40,802 bases of DNA from Acinetobacter sp. A2 (GCF_012371325.1 NZ_JAAZQX010000025.1:1-40802), one strand, 5' to 3'. Shown: positions 18,481-27,960, numbered from the stretch's first letter. The notes: generated by a model not told the origin, from the letters alone. Program-made: numbers and translations.

Positions 18481-18508
18481 TTGTGGGGATGGAAAAATTC
18501 GCTTCAAG
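18481..18508 (-). promoter_or_regulatory. Sigma-32 (heat-shock) promoter of groESL
   Basis: On the reverse strand CTTGAAG at the right end is followed after 13-14 bases by CCCCACAA (18481-18488). This closely matches the RpoH consensus CTTGAAA-N11-16-CCCCATNT. It lies about 95 bp before the groES start. Confidence 0.75.
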
Positions 18509-18571
18509 GGGAAACGCTAAAAATATTTCAGTTTTTGTTGTTTTTTTAGACAAGTTGAGTGGATCAACCTT

Positions 18572-19345
18572 TTATTCTGTGTTTTGCGGCCACAACACGA
18601 ATTGTTTTTGTTCTACATCAAAGATGTAATGCTGCACATCACCATTATTGCAGACTATATTTAAGCTATTCGGCATACCTTGGTGCAAACGCTGTGAAAT
18701 TGCAGTTCCTGCATGAATATCGAGCACAGGATGTGCTGCACCAAGTGCATAGATTTGATTGAGGTCATATACAGCAGGCTGGTGTAAATGGCCATGCAGC
18801 AAGGCATGCAAGCCTTTTTTGCTCCATTGTTCCAACGCAATACGTCCCAACACAGGACAATCTTTAATACCGTGCACATTATCGGGCGGTGTATAAAATG
18901 GCTGATGTGCCACCAAAATTTTTAACTTATTGCTGGGCGCAGCTTGCAATAAGGCGTCGATCTCCTGAATTTGATGCAAAGAAATATGCCCACGGGTATG
19001 AAAACGTCGCCGAATACTGTTCACCCCTATCACATAAAAATGGGCAGTTTCCAAAATTGTTTCCATACGGCCAAAAAACAACTGATACCGTGCAAACGGA
19101 CTAAAAAAACGATTCCAAAGGTGATATAGCGGAATATCGTGATTACCTGGCACAACCAAATACGGTAAATTCAAACTGTCTAAAAAATGCTTACAGGCAT
19201 AAAACTGTGCGTAGCGTGCACGTTGGGTTAAATCACCACTGACCACGACCGCTTCTGGTCGCATACTTGCACACAGTTGTTGTACTGCCTGCATACAAGC
19301 CACATTTTCAGTGCCAAAGTGCAAATCAGACAGATGCAGCAGCAT
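18572..19345 (-). CDS. Calcineurin-like metallophosphoesterase
   Basis: A 257-residue cytosolic phosphoesterase of the two-metal calcineurin-like family. The metal-ligand motifs occur in the normal order: HLSDLHFG (4-11), VVSGDLTQRARY, VVPGNHDIPLYH, LVAHQPFY and LLHGHLHQ. Substrates of this family range from cyclic nucleotides to UDP-diacylglucosamine and cannot be decided here. Its ATG overlaps the 3' end of the diacylglycerol-kinase-like gene by 20 bp, which points to translational coupling and perhaps a shared role in lipid or phospholipid turnover (inference). Confidence 0.88.
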   Translation of the reverse strand: MLLHLSDLHFGTENVACMQAVQQLCASMRPEAVVVSGDLTQRARYAQFYACKHFLDSLNLPYLVVPGNHDIPLYHLWNRFFSPFARYQLFFGRMETILETAHFYVIGVNSIRRRFHTRGHISLHQIQEIDALLQAAPSNKLKILVAHQPFYTPPDNVHGIKDCPVLGRIALEQWSKKGLHALLHGHLHQPAVYDLNQIYALGAAHPVLDIHAGTAISQRLHQGMPNSLNIVCNNGDVQHYIFDVEQKQFVLWPQNTE

Positions 19346-20273
19346 GCGGCACCTTAATCTTTAATGCATTTTTCAATACAGATATACGTAGCGGCGGACG
19401 CATTTTGACAATTTCTCCATCAAGCGCCACGGTCAGTTGTGGGCGTTTACTATGAATGACCACCTGCTCTGCTGCAAAACTGTACATATCATTGGCTTGC
19501 TCAGCCTTCCCCTGAATTAATTGCCACAGAATTTTAAACAAAGTCAATTTATCAGACTTTGCCACGGCAACACCTGCGACTTTGCCTGCTGCAGCAGCTT
19601 TGGCAATACGTAAATTCATTTCAGACAGTTGCAATTGATTATTCCCAAAGAAAATGAGCGGCGTTTTCAGCGGATAGCGCTTTGTATCGACCTCTATTTC
19701 TAATTTTAATTCTTTACGGTCACGCAGCAGTACATCTAAAGCCGAGGTGTAGGCATGTAAAGGAAAGCGTCCTAAATAACGGTTATAACGCTCACGTTTT
19801 TGAATAAATAAAGGGTATAAACCCAAACTGGCATTATTTAAATAGATGTGTTGATTGATTTGCGCCACATGCACTGCACGCGTACTGCCAGTTGCGATCA
19901 CATGTGCTGCTTCAATTAAATCTAACGGAATATTCAGTAAGCGTGCCACATAATTAAACGTGCCCAAAGGCAAAATCCCCATAGGGATAGATGTCCCTTT
20001 TAACTTTGCAGCAACCGCATTTAAAGTACCATCTCCACCCGCTGCCACCACCACACCCGCTAAATCAGGATGTTGATGACGTGCCAACACCTGTTGCATT
20101 AACGCATCAAAGCCCGTACTCGCCCCAATATCAAAAGATTGAATTTCGAAGCCATGCTGCGATAAAACGTGCAACAACTCTTCATAAATATCGTCTTTAT
20201 GATTAGCATGAAATCCAGATTTTTGATTATAAACAATCGATAAGGGCTGTAGCTGCATAAACCTCTGTGTCAT
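19326..20273 (-). CDS. Diacylglycerol/lipid kinase family protein (DAGKc domain)
   Basis: A 315-residue protein with the DAGK catalytic domain. It shows the nucleotide-binding signature VVVAAGGDGTLNAVAAKL (about 72-90), followed by MGILPLGTFNYVARLLNIP, both typical of YegS/BmrU-type lipid kinases that phosphorylate diacylglycerol or related lipids with ATP. The C-terminal beta domain (from about 140, with NNASLGLYPLFIQKRERYNR) is complete and ends with the family-typical LTVALDGEIVKMRPPLRI. The start at 20273 has no clear ribosome site; an ATG at 20258 preceded by AGAGG is the alternative. It is first in a two-gene unit with the metallophosphoesterase. Confidence 0.88.
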   Translation of the reverse strand: MTQRFMQLQPLSIVYNQKSGFHANHKDDIYEELLHVLSQHGFEIQSFDIGASTGFDALMQQVLARHQHPDLAGVVVAAGGDGTLNAVAAKLKGTSIPMGILPLGTFNYVARLLNIPLDLIEAAHVIATGSTRAVHVAQINQHIYLNNASLGLYPLFIQKRERYNRYLGRFPLHAYTSALDVLLRDRKELKLEIEVDTKRYPLKTPLIFFGNNQLQLSEMNLRIAKAAAAGKVAGVAVAKSDKLTLFKILWQLIQGKAEQANDMYSFAAEQVVIHSKRPQLTVALDGEIVKMRPPLRISVLKNALKIKVPHAAASV

Positions 20274-20606
20274 TTTTTAAAGCTTTTGTTCTAATTTCAG
20301 TCAATTGATACGGAATGAAAAGCAGCTTTATGTAAAATTCAAATGATGACCATTCATTAAATCAATGACAAACCGATCAAAAAATCCCAACTCAACACAT
20401 TGAATTATATAAAAATAATTTAAATAAATAATGTCCATCAAATATTTAAATAATAAAAAATGCAGCAACCAAAAAATGTAAGTATATGTTTAATATACAG
20501 TATTATTAATTTATCCAAACTTTTTTATCAGAAAGCCAAATCATGCCTAAGTCTTATTTTTTTTATGATTTTGTGCTTTAATACAGCCACTTTTTTTTCA
20601 TATTTC
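20274..20606. other. A/T-rich noncoding stretch upstream of pckG
   Basis: No gene is seen. The stretch is strongly A/T-rich, with a repeated ATTTAAATAA-like motif near 20420-20460. It must carry the promoters of the kinase gene and of pckG, but I cannot place either with confidence. Confidence 0.4.
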
Positions 20607-20659
20607 ATCTGAACGATGTATCCCATTGTTCAGATTGTACTTTGTACATCATTTGTACA
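20607..20659 (+). promoter_or_regulatory. Inverted-repeat operator candidate upstream of pckG
   Basis: ATCTGAAC (20607-20614) and GTTCAGAT (20628-20635) are perfect inverted arms with 13 bases between them, so the centres are 21 bp (two helical turns) apart. Directly after come a TGTAC-TTT-GTACA palindrome (20636-20648) and another TGTACA (20654-20659). The block ends 20 bp before the pckG ATG, so binding would block transcription or translation entry. Confidence 0.5.
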
Positions 20660-20679
20660 CATTTAAGATAGGCCTCACC

Positions 20680-22509
20680 ATGACCCAAGTGAACGCACCA
20701 GAATTCGTTCGTCACCCTAAGCTTATTGCATGGGTTGAAGAAATTGCAAAGTTAACGAAACCAGCAAAAATTGAATGGTGTGACGGTAGCGCTGAAGAAT
20801 ATCAACGTCTTATTGACTTGATGATCGCTAACGGCACCATGCAAGCATTAAACCAAGAAAAACACCCTGGTTCGTACCTTGCAAACTCTGATCCTTCTGA
20901 CGTTGCTCGTGTTGAAGACCGTACTTTCATCTGCTCTGAAAACAAAGAAGATGCTGGTGCGACCAACAACTGGGAAGCGCCAGCTGAAATGCGCGCTAAA
21001 TTAAACGGTTTATTCGACGGCTCAATGGCTGGTCGTACCATGTATGTGGTTCCATTCTCTATGGGCCCATTGGGTAGCCACATTGCGCACATCGGTATTG
21101 AATTAACTGACTCTCCTTATGTTGCAGTTAGCATGTCTAAAATGGCTCGTATGGGTAAAGCTGTTTATGACGTACTTGGCACAGACGGTGAATTTGTACC
21201 TTGCGTACACACTGTTGCTGCTCCATTGGCTGAAGGCGAAAAAGACGTTGCTTGGCCATGTAACAAAGAAAAATACATTGTACATTATCCAGAAACTCGT
21301 GAAATCTGGTCGTATGGTTCTGGTTACGGCGGTAATGCATTATTGGGTAAAAAATGCTTAGCGCTTCGTATCGCATCTGCAATGGGCCGTGAACAAGGCT
21401 GGTTAGCAGAGCACATGCTGATTTTAGGCGTGACAAACCCTAAAGGTGAAAAACACTATATCGCAGCAGCATTCCCTTCTGCATGTGGTAAAACCAACTT
21501 CGCTATGTTGATTCCACCAGCAGGTTACGAAGGCTGGAAAATTGAAACTGTAGGTGACGATATTGCTTGGATCAAACCAGGTGAAGATGGTCGCTTATAT
21601 GCAATTAACCCAGAAGCTGGTTTCTTCGGTGTTGCACCTGGTACAAATACCAAGACTAACCCGAACTGTATGGCAACCTTACACAAAGACGTAATTTATA
21701 CCAACGTTGCTGTAACTGATAACGGTGAAGTATGGTGGGAAGGTCTAACCAAAGAAGTTCCTGCAAACTTAACAAACTGGAAAAACCAACCACACACTGG
21801 TGAAGAAAAAGCAGCTCATCCTAATGCGCGCTTCACGGTTGCAGCTGGTCAATGCCCTTCTATTGATGCTGACTGGGAAAATCCAGCAGGTGTTCCAATT
21901 TCTGCATTCATCTTCGGTGGTCGTCGTGCAGACACAGTGCCTCTAATTTCAGAAGCATTTGACTGGGTAGATGGCGTTTATAAAGCAGCAACAATGGGCT
22001 CTGAAACGACTGCTGCTGCAGTTGGTCAACAAGGTATTGTACGCCGTGACCCATTTGCTATGCTTCCGTTTGCTGGTTACAACATGGCAGACTACTTCTC
22101 TCACTGGTTAGAAATGGGTGAGAAAGTTGGCGAGAAAGCAAAAGCTGCTGGCAACAAATTACCAGGCATCTACAACGTAAACTGGTTCCGCCGTGACGCA
22201 GAAGGCAACTTCGTATGGCCTGGTTTTGGTCAAAACATGCGTGTTCTTGAGTGGATCATTGATCGTTGCGAAGGTCGTGCAGATGCAGTTGAAACACCAA
22301 TTGGTCGCGTTCCGACTTATGAACAATTGAACTGGACTGGTTTAGATTTCACTAAAGAACAATTTGAAACTGTTACAGCGCAAGACAAAGAACAGTGGAT
22401 CAAAGAGTTGGAAAGCCACACTGAGTTATTCAACAAACTTGGTGAGCGTTTACCTGCTGCATTGAAAGCACGTCAAGAAGCGTTACTTGAAGCAGTTAAA
22501 TCTGCGTAA
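20680..22509 (+). CDS. pckG: Phosphoenolpyruvate carboxykinase (GTP)
   Basis: PckG converts oxaloacetate and GTP to phosphoenolpyruvate, CO2 and GDP, the entry step of gluconeogenesis. The 609 residues match the GTP-dependent family. Diagnostic parts are the kinase-1 loop with the active-site cysteine in [13 protein letters not shown], the [19 protein letters not shown] region, and [38 protein letters not shown] residues lie near 525. I start at the ATG at 20680 (MTQVNAPEF); an upstream in-frame ATG at 20626 would put the start inside the inverted-repeat region. It is an isolated gene ending in a strong terminator. Confidence 0.97.
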   Translation: MTQVNAPEFVRHPKLIAWVEEIAKLTKPAKIEWCDGSAEEYQRLIDLMIANGTMQALNQEKHPGSYLANSDPSDVARVEDRTFICSENKEDAGATNNWEAPAEMRAKLNGLFDGSMAGRTMYVVPFSMGPLGSHIAHIGIELTDSPYVAVSMSKMARMGKAVYDVLGTDGEFVPCVHTVAAPLAEGEKDVAWPCNKEKYIVHYPETREIWSYGSGYGGNALLGKKCLALRIASAMGREQGWLAEHMLILGVTNPKGEKHYIAAAFPSACGKTNFAMLIPPAGYEGWKIETVGDDIAWIKPGEDGRLYAINPEAGFFGVAPGTNTKTNPNCMATLHKDVIYTNVAVTDNGEVWWEGLTKEVPANLTNWKNQPHTGEEKAAHPNARFTVAAGQCPSIDADWENPAGVPISAFIFGGRRADTVPLISEAFDWVDGVYKAATMGSETTAAAVGQQGIVRRDPFAMLPFAGYNMADYFSHWLEMGEKVGEKAKAAGNKLPGIYNVNWFRRDAEGNFVWPGFGQNMRVLEWIIDRCEGRADAVETPIGRVPTYEQLNWTGLDFTKEQFETVTAQDKEQWIKELESHTELFNKLGERLPAALKARQEALLEAVKSA

Positions 22510-22525
22510 TTCAACGCTAACTGCT

Positions 22526-22554
22526 AAAAAAAGGTCACTTCGGTGACCTTTTTT
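22526..22554 (+). terminator. Terminator of pckG
   Basis: AAAGGTCAC and GTGACCTTT form a stem with a TTCG loop and T run, 17 bases past the stop. Confidence 0.9.
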
Positions 22555-22680
22555 ATTGCGCATAAATTTAAAAACCTAACTCGCAGAAATCTTAAAAACA
22601 GTCTTTAGCATGCTTTGTGGTGGTAGCTATGGCATACTTAAAACAAGAATGAAATGACAATCAAAACATGGGACATGATC

Positions 22681-23127
22681 ATGAATAAAGCCATGAACAC
22701 AACAATGATTATTTTGGGTATGACGGTATTTGGCTTAGGTTTATCTGCTTGTCAAAGCCTGCCTGAACAAAGTGAAAATAGCTTTGTTGGATATAAAGTT
22801 GAAAGTAAAACAGCAAATACTGCTATTTTAGCTTACACCCTTGCAGGCCGTCAGAATCAACAACGTGATGAAAACAAATTACAACGTGCTTGCCAGAAAG
22901 AGCTAGGTGCACATAAAACCTATCAATTGCGTGTATTAAGTATTAATGAAATTGCCAATCCTGCTGCGCATCAACAAGACCCGTATGGCCGTCAACTTGG
23001 TCAAAGCCGCACCTCTATTGGCTTGTCGAACACACCTGAATTACACAGCAGCGAAAACTATGCCACCCGTCAAGCCCTAGATGCACGCCCGAGCACATTG
23101 CGTATTGTGCGTTATAGCTGTTCTTAA
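22681..23127 (+). CDS. Small lipoprotein of unknown function
   Basis: A 148-residue protein with a lipoprotein signal: MNKAMNTTMIILGMTVFGLG followed by the lipobox LSACQS. The mature part is polar, with a Gln/Arg-rich stretch (GRQNQQRDENKLQRACQKEL) and one more Cys near the C-terminus (VRYSCS), so one disulfide is possible. I start at the ATG at 22681; an upstream ATG would place nine extra residues before the signal. I do not recognise the family. It is convergent with a methyltransferase gene, and a hairpin lies between them. Confidence 0.7.
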   Translation: MNKAMNTTMIILGMTVFGLGLSACQSLPEQSENSFVGYKVESKTANTAILAYTLAGRQNQQRDENKLQRACQKELGAHKTYQLRVLSINEIANPAAHQQDPYGRQLGQSRTSIGLSNTPELHSSENYATRQALDARPSTLRIVRYSCS

Positions 23128-23152
23128 TTTTATATAACGACAATATCTAAAA

Positions 23153-23183
23153 TATAAGACGTGATGATTTATCGCGTCTTATA
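23153..23183 (-). terminator. Hairpin between convergent genes, likely terminator
   Basis: TATAAGACG (23153-23161) pairs with CGTCTTATA (23175-23183), extended inward to about 13 pairs around a GATTT loop. On the reverse strand a T-rich stretch follows. The right arm lies inside the last codons of the methyltransferase gene. Confidence 0.5.
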
Positions 23184-23837
23184 AAAACTCACATTACGAA
23201 ACTCTTTGGCTTCATCTAAATCAGGCCATGTGGTCGCACTGCGTTCATCTATTTTTATATATTGTGGATGGCTAAAATTTTTCACACGACTGTCTGCCAC
23301 CCACACTTCGGGTGCAAACTTTAAAAATTCATCTAAAAAGAAACGATTGCATTGGTCATACAACACATCTGCTGCCAACAATACATCCACTTGCTCGGCT
23401 TGATACAGGTCATCTAAATACTCAAGCGCGACATCATTTAATTCTGCGTTGGCACGACAAGCCGCCAGACTCACTGGGTCAATATCACAGCAAATCACTC
23501 GTTTTGCACCTGCCATTTTAGCCGCAATAGCCACCACACCAGAACCTGAGCCAAAGTCCAAAACCACCTTATCTTTGACATGCTGCGGCTCTGCCAGCAA
23601 CCATTGCGCCATAGCGAGTCCAGAAGCCCAACAGAAAATCCAGTACGGCGTATCATTCCAAATACGACGAATCACTTCATCATCAAGCTTATCGGTAGGA
23701 AATACAGGCGGAATAAGCCACAGTGAAATAGCGGTTTCTGGCAACTGCTGAGCCTGCAATTCACAATTTGGTATCACATCATGCAAAGCGTGTATAAGAT
23801 GCTCAGGCGCTTGAAGAAATTGAAAGGTACAGCTCAT
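23169..23837 (-). CDS. Class I SAM-dependent methyltransferase (protein-lysine type)
   Basis: A 222-residue enzyme with a Rossmann methyltransferase fold. The SAM motif I is KVVLDFGSGSGVVAIAAKMA (about 90-109), the acidic motif II is VICCDIDPVSLAAC, and the post-motif is DVLLAADVLYDQ, a pattern close to ETFB-lysine/METTL20-like and PrmA-like methyltransferases. YWIFCWASGLAMAQWLL before motif I is typical of that subgroup. The substrate is not determined. Translation starts at the ATG at 23837. It lies after folD on the same strand but is separated from it by a terminator. Confidence 0.85.
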   Translation of the reverse strand: MSCTFQFLQAPEHLIHALHDVIPNCELQAQQLPETAISLWLIPPVFPTDKLDDEVIRRIWNDTPYWIFCWASGLAMAQWLLAEPQHVKDKVVLDFGSGSGVVAIAAKMAGAKRVICCDIDPVSLAACRANAELNDVALEYLDDLYQAEQVDVLLAADVLYDQCNRFFLDEFLKFAPEVWVADSRVKNFSHPQYIKIDERSATTWPDLDEAKEFRNVSFYKTR

Positions 23838-23860
23838 TGGTTTTTATTCGTTTTAATTTA

Positions 23861-23893
23861 AAAAAAGTCCCCTCTCCTTCTTAAAGGAGAGGG
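23861..23893 (-). terminator. Terminator of folD
   Basis: CCCTCTCCTT and AAGGAGAGGG form a 10-bp stem. On the reverse strand a T run follows, just past the folD stop at 23903. Confidence 0.85.
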
Positions 23894-23902
23894 AGAATAG
23901 AC

Positions 23903-24751
23903 TTAACCTAAAGCTTTCTCAGCAGCTTCAACCGTTTGACGAATTAATGTCGTAATTGTCATTGGGCCAACACCACCCGGTACAGGCGTATATGCAGAAG
24001 CGATTTCTTCAATCCCTTGTAGTTGAATATCACCCACACCGCCACCATCACGTGGATGGAAACCGGCATCAACCACTACCGCACCCGGCTTAATCCAGTC
24101 TTTTTGAATCAATTCTGCTTTACCAACAGCACCCACAATAATGTCGGCCTGTTTTACAAAGTCTGCCAAGTTTTGTGTACGTGAATGGCAAGTTGTTACC
24201 GTTGCATTGGCTTCAAGCAGCATCGCAGCCATTGGTTTACCTAAAATTGCTGAACGACCTACAACAACAGCATGTTTGCCTGCAATTTCAATGTTGTTTT
24301 CTTTTAAAATGGTCATAATGCCTGCTGGCGTTGCAGAACCATAAGCAACCTCACCCATCGCCATGCGCCCATAACCAAGGCAAGTCACACCGTCTACATC
24401 TTTTTCAAGCGAAATTGCATCAAAGCAAGCACGCTCATCAATTTGCGCAGGAACTGGATGTTGCAACAAAATACCGTGCACATCCGGATTCGCATTCAAT
24501 TTTTCAATTTCTGCCAAAAGTTGTTCTGTGGTGGTTTCTGTAGGCAATTCCACCTTTAAAGAATCCATGCCCACACGGCGGCAAGCATTGCCTTTCATGC
24601 GCACATAAGTTGCAGATGCACCGTCATCACCGACCAAAATAGTCGCTAGAATTGGGGTACGACCTGATTTTGCTTTTAACGCTTCTACACGTGTTAACAG
24701 ATCAGCTTCAATTTGTTTTGCCAATGCACGACCGTCTAAAATTAATGCCAC
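23903..24751 (-). CDS. folD: Bifunctional methylenetetrahydrofolate dehydrogenase/cyclohydrolase FolD
   Basis: FolD oxidises 5,10-methylene-THF to 10-formyl-THF in two steps with NADP, feeding purine and formyl-Met synthesis. The 282 residues match the family. They include [16 protein letters not shown] with the catalytic Lys region (about 50-65), [31 protein letters not shown], the NADP loop [20 protein letters not shown], and the C-terminal [17 protein letters not shown] start at the GTG at 24749-24751 (MALILDG), which has GGAG 7 bases upstream; the longer reading from 24781 has no ribosome site. It is transcribed away from the tRNA-Cys/Leu cluster. Confidence 0.96.
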   Translation of the reverse strand: MALILDGRALAKQIEADLLTRVEALKAKSGRTPILATILVGDDGASATYVRMKGNACRRVGMDSLKVELPTETTTEQLLAEIEKLNANPDVHGILLQHPVPAQIDERACFDAISLEKDVDGVTCLGYGRMAMGEVAYGSATPAGIMTILKENNIEIAGKHAVVVGRSAILGKPMAAMLLEANATVTTCHSRTQNLADFVKQADIIVGAVGKAELIQKDWIKPGAVVVDAGFHPRDGGGVGDIQLQGIEEIASAYTPVPGGVGPMTITTLIRQTVEAAEKALG

Positions 24752-24859
24752 GGCACATCTCCAAATGTTGATATGAATCAATTTTGCAAATAATACATGA
24801 TTATTTAGACTATTTTATTCTATATGCCGAATTAATGTGCATCTGCTCATTTAATAGTA

Positions 24860-24887
24860 TTGTTTTTTTTTCAGAGCTTGCTAATAT
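24860..24887 (+). promoter_or_regulatory. Probable promoter of the tRNA-Cys/tRNA-Leu unit
   Basis: TTGTTT (24860-24865) and TAATAT (24882-24887) are spaced by 16 bases and end 17 bases before the tRNA-Cys 5' end. Confidence 0.45.
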
Positions 24888-24904
24888 ACGCATCAACAAG
24901 ACGT

Positions 24905-24978
24905 GGCGGGGTGGCAGAGTGGTCATGCAGCGGACTGCAACTCCGTGGACGCCGGTTCGATTCCGACCTCCGCCTCCA
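24905..24978 (+). tRNA. tRNA-Cys(GCA)
   Basis: A 74-nt tRNA with encoded CCA. The acceptor stem pairs GGCGGGG with CTCCGCC (one G-U pair), the anticodon loop gives GCA (in GGACTGCAACTCC), and the T loop is GTTCGATTC. It is followed 15 bases later by tRNA-Leu, so the two are probably transcribed together. Confidence 0.95.
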
Positions 24979-24993
24979 ATCTTGTAAAACTAT

Positions 24994-25079
24994 GCCCGAG
25001 TGGTGAAATCGGTAGACACAGGGGATTTAAAATCCCCCGCCCACAAAGCGTGCCAGTTCGAGTCTGGCCTCGGGCACCA
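24994..25079 (+). tRNA. tRNA-Leu(TAA), copy 1
   Basis: An 86-nt class II tRNA with encoded CCA. The acceptor stem pairs GCCCGAG with CTCGGGC. The anticodon loop TTTAAAA gives anticodon TAA, there is a long variable arm, and the T loop is GTTCGAGTC. It is identical over its full length to the copy at 27999-28084. Confidence 0.95.
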
Positions 25080-25103
25080 TTTTAAAACACATTAAAATGG
25101 TGC
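25074..25103 (+). ncRNA. tRNA-Leu 3' end/trailer hairpin, copy 1
   Basis: GCACCATTTTAA (25074-25085, including the tRNA CCA end) is perfectly complementary to TTAAAATGGTGC (25092-25103), a 12-bp stem with a 6-nt loop. It would compete with the acceptor stem in the precursor. The second tRNA-Leu has the same arrangement with a different stem extension. Confidence 0.55.
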
Positions 25104-25111
25104 AAGTAAAG

Positions 25112-25137
25112 AACCCAGCATTTAGCTGGTTTTTTTA
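25112..25137 (+). terminator. Terminator of the tRNA-Cys/Leu unit
   Basis: AACCCAGC and GCTGGTT form a stem with a short loop, followed by seven T residues. Confidence 0.85.
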
Positions 25138-25197
25138 TGCCTGCGATTTAGCCCTCTCCTATCCATATTCATATTCATTTCTCTGTATGACCTGCCT

Positions 25198-25929
25198 ATG
25201 AAGCCCCAACAAGCACTGCTTTATGTGCAGCAATTACAGCAACAATACCCTGCTACCTTTAAACAAAATATTTTGTTTTACGGTTTTATACAAAGCAAAG
25301 GCATGCTGGATGAATGGAAAGAGTTTATTCCATGGCTCTTGGCCTGTATGATTTTTATTCCTATTTCGATCAGTTTAGCTTTGGGGATTCAAAACACCAC
25401 AGCACAGTATGATGCTTTTCAAGCCAAAGCCTTGTCTATTTTAGCTATTATGCTCGGCTTTATGCTGCTATTGCCTTATGTGTTGTATCAGATCAAACAT
25501 AGCTCTGCATCGTGGTATCAGTTTCAGCAACACGCCCCACTCAAAATTGCAGTCTTGATTATTTTACAAGCGCTAAATTTTGCCTATTTTCAAAGTACAA
25601 TTCTGCAAGGAGCTCTTTTCTTTTTTTGCATCAGTTTTGGCTTTGTGCGCTTGTATAAAGAAAATATGTTTCGTGACCACGCCAGTCTGGAACAAAAATA
25701 TTGTTTAACTCAGATTCGTCGTGCTGCTTACTGGTCGTATCGTCAGGCTGCTAAAATTCAATTCCGTTTATATTTCACCAATAAAAATAGCCCCCGCTTT
25801 ACACAACTCACTCAGCAATATCAGCAAGCACTTGAGTTACATCAACAGATTATGCAGGCCGAGCAAGCCTTATGTAAAAGTATTAAATACATTGATTTAG
25901 ACAGTTATATTCAAGATAAACTGGATTAA
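25198..25929 (+). CDS. Hypothetical inner-membrane protein
   Basis: A 243-residue protein of no recognised family. Membrane helices are predicted near 46-66 (WLLACMIFIPISISLALGI), 80-100 (ALSILAIMLGFMLLLPYVLY), and 123-155 (KIAVLIILQALNFAYF then GALFFFCISFGFVRLY), the last two possibly a hairpin. The C-terminal 80 residues are polar and likely helical, with a Gln-rich coiled-coil-like stretch (QLTQQYQQALELHQQIMQAE). No clear Shine-Dalgarno precedes the ATG. It sits between the two tRNA-Leu copies and appears to be a single-gene unit with a bidirectional terminator. Confidence 0.7.
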   Translation: MKPQQALLYVQQLQQQYPATFKQNILFYGFIQSKGMLDEWKEFIPWLLACMIFIPISISLALGIQNTTAQYDAFQAKALSILAIMLGFMLLLPYVLYQIKHSSASWYQFQQHAPLKIAVLIILQALNFAYFQSTILQGALFFFCISFGFVRLYKENMFRDHASLEQKYCLTQIRRAAYWSYRQAAKIQFRLYFTNKNSPRFTQLTQQYQQALELHQQIMQAEQALCKSIKYIDLDSYIQDKLD

Positions 25930-25958
25930 AAATCACCTCTTTCATCCAACTTATCTAT

Positions 25959-25991
25959 AAAAAAACCGAGCAACTTGCGCTCGGTTTTTTT
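25959..25991. terminator. Bidirectional terminator after the hypothetical membrane protein gene
   Basis: AAAAAACCGAGC and GCTCGGTTTTTT form a strong stem between convergent genes (the hypothetical membrane protein and phoD). Confidence 0.88.
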
Positions 25992-26004
25992 AGAACTTAT
26001 AAAT

Positions 26005-27788
26005 TTAGGCCGATTTTGCAACATCGATGATTGGATTCAATTGAACATCATAAGTCATTTGATGAGCACGTATTTCATCAAGTTTATATTCGCTTGCTTT
26101 CACGGTATTCACAAACTTCCAGTCAGCCACCACCTGAGTATGATCAAAAGCCACAGTTAAATAACCACGCTGATTTAAATTGCAATAATTCAGCTCATCA
26201 ATCAGTTCTTTAAATGCATATTCCAACTCTACCATTTCTGCTGCAGTCACATTTAAGTAATACTCAATTCCTGGCGATGATACGGAACTGGTCGCAAGCT
26301 CTACCCCAACCACATGATTGCTATTTTGTGGATGTAAACTGGATGCCCAAGCATTATGCGTATCACCCGCCAACACTACCGCTTTTTTGCCTAACTGTTG
26401 CAAGGTACCATACACAACTTCGCGCTCGTAGGCATAACCATCCCAGGCATCTAAGTTATAGGGTGCAACTGTACTCAAACGTGCTTTATCCATTGCTGAT
26501 AGCGTAGGATCACCAGCTTTTAAACGCATTTTCAGTGTGAGTAAATCAGCAATTTTTGTTTAATCTGTGCAAGCGTTTCTACAGTAGCATTGCCACTGGT
26601 CACTTGTTCTAAAAGCAATAACAGCTCTTGTGGAATAAACATCTTAGACATCAATACTTGTTGGCCCAACACATTCCATTTGGCAGTGGACTGCATCAAT
26701 TGTGCTTGTAACCATTGCAGTTGTTTTACGCCCAATAAACTACGGCTATTGCTGCTTAAATCTGCCATAAATCGGGCAGCATCCATACCTGTTGCCGTCA
26801 TATAATCTGCATAATCTAATTGCTTATGGCGTGCCAAAATACGAGTATCCAGCATCATCAAATTGACCAAACCACCAAAATCAAATTGACGATAAATATT
26901 TAAGTGATCATTTTCTGCAACTGGACGAATCGGCATCCATTCAAAATAGGCTTTCAAGGCTGCAATCTGGCGCTCTATGAAGCTCCCTTCACTCTCTTGA
27001 TGGTTTGCCGCACCTTCTTGCCATGCATCATTACTAAGCTCATGGTCATCCCAAATCACAATAAACGGATGGCGTTGATGTGCAGCCTGTAAATCTAAAT
27101 CAGTGCGATACAAGGCATAGCGCTTACGATAGTCATCTAGTTGAATGATTTCTTTATTATTGTCAGCAGCAAAACCGCGACCTAACGCTTCAGCATCTTC
27201 AGTTGCATACTCACCTTCCCCATATTCATAGATATAATCCCCCAAGTGAATAATCGCATCCAGATTATTTTCCTGTGCCATTTCTTTGTAAACATGAAAA
27301 TAGCCTGCAGGGTAATTCGAGCATGAACAAATCGCAAATTTCACCTGATCGCTGCGTAAAGCCAATGTTTTGGTTTGCCCCACAGGTGAAATTGTCTTGC
27401 CAAAACGGAAACGGTAATAATAATTTGCCCCAGCCTGCAAACGGTCTGCATCAACCTTTACGGTAAAATCTTGCGCTGCAGTGGTCTGAACTTTTCCAGT
27501 ACCAATAAGTTGTTTAAATTCTTGATCTGCTGAAATTTCCCATACAATTTCAAGGTGTGCTGTAGTGTCATTTGGTGTTACTCGTGTCCACAAAATGACA
27601 CGGTCATGTAATGGATCACCACTAGCAACACCATGTAAAAACTCTACTTTGAGTGAGTTTTCCTTGCCATTTTCAATATTATTTTCATTGTCATCTCCAC
27701 ATGCGGTGAGTGCCACAGGCAACGACAATGCCCCTAAACTCGCCAAACTTTTTTGTAGCAGTTCACGGCGTGTAAGTTTAATTTTCAT
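26005..27788 (-). pseudogene. phoD: Alkaline phosphatase D (phoD-type), frameshifted
   Basis: Two reverse-strand frames together encode one PhoD-type phosphodiesterase. The first (27788 to 26532, 418 residues) has a twin-arginine signal (TRRELLQKSLASLG), a lipobox-like ALTACGDD, and the metallophosphatase parts CSCSNYPAGYFHVY, IHLGDYIYEYGEG and IVIWDDHELSNDAW. The second (to 26005) carries the rest, AVVLAGDTHNAWASSL. The frames join if one base is added to the five-T run at 26553-26557 (A run on the coding strand): QIKQK then continues IADLLTLKMRLKAGDP. So this is a single-base deletion in a homopolymer. It could be a real pseudogene, a phase-variable site, or a sequencing error. Confidence 0.88.
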
Positions 27789-27960
27789 AAATTTGCCTTT
27801 TATTTTTCTAGAGCGCTCACCATAGAAATTAATGATTTCGCTTTGATCTCAAATTTATGAAATATTCATGACGGGCCTTAAAAAACCAATGTTTTAGTGC
27901 CATTTCAGCGCACTAATCGGTTGAATTGATTGAAAAGAAAGCAATTGTAAATAAATTTAC

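Noticed and set aside
24784..25085. Open frames across the tRNA-Cys and tRNA-Leu genes
   Set aside because: They read through tRNA sequence; the same frame recurs over the second tRNA-Leu, as expected from the duplication and not from a protein.
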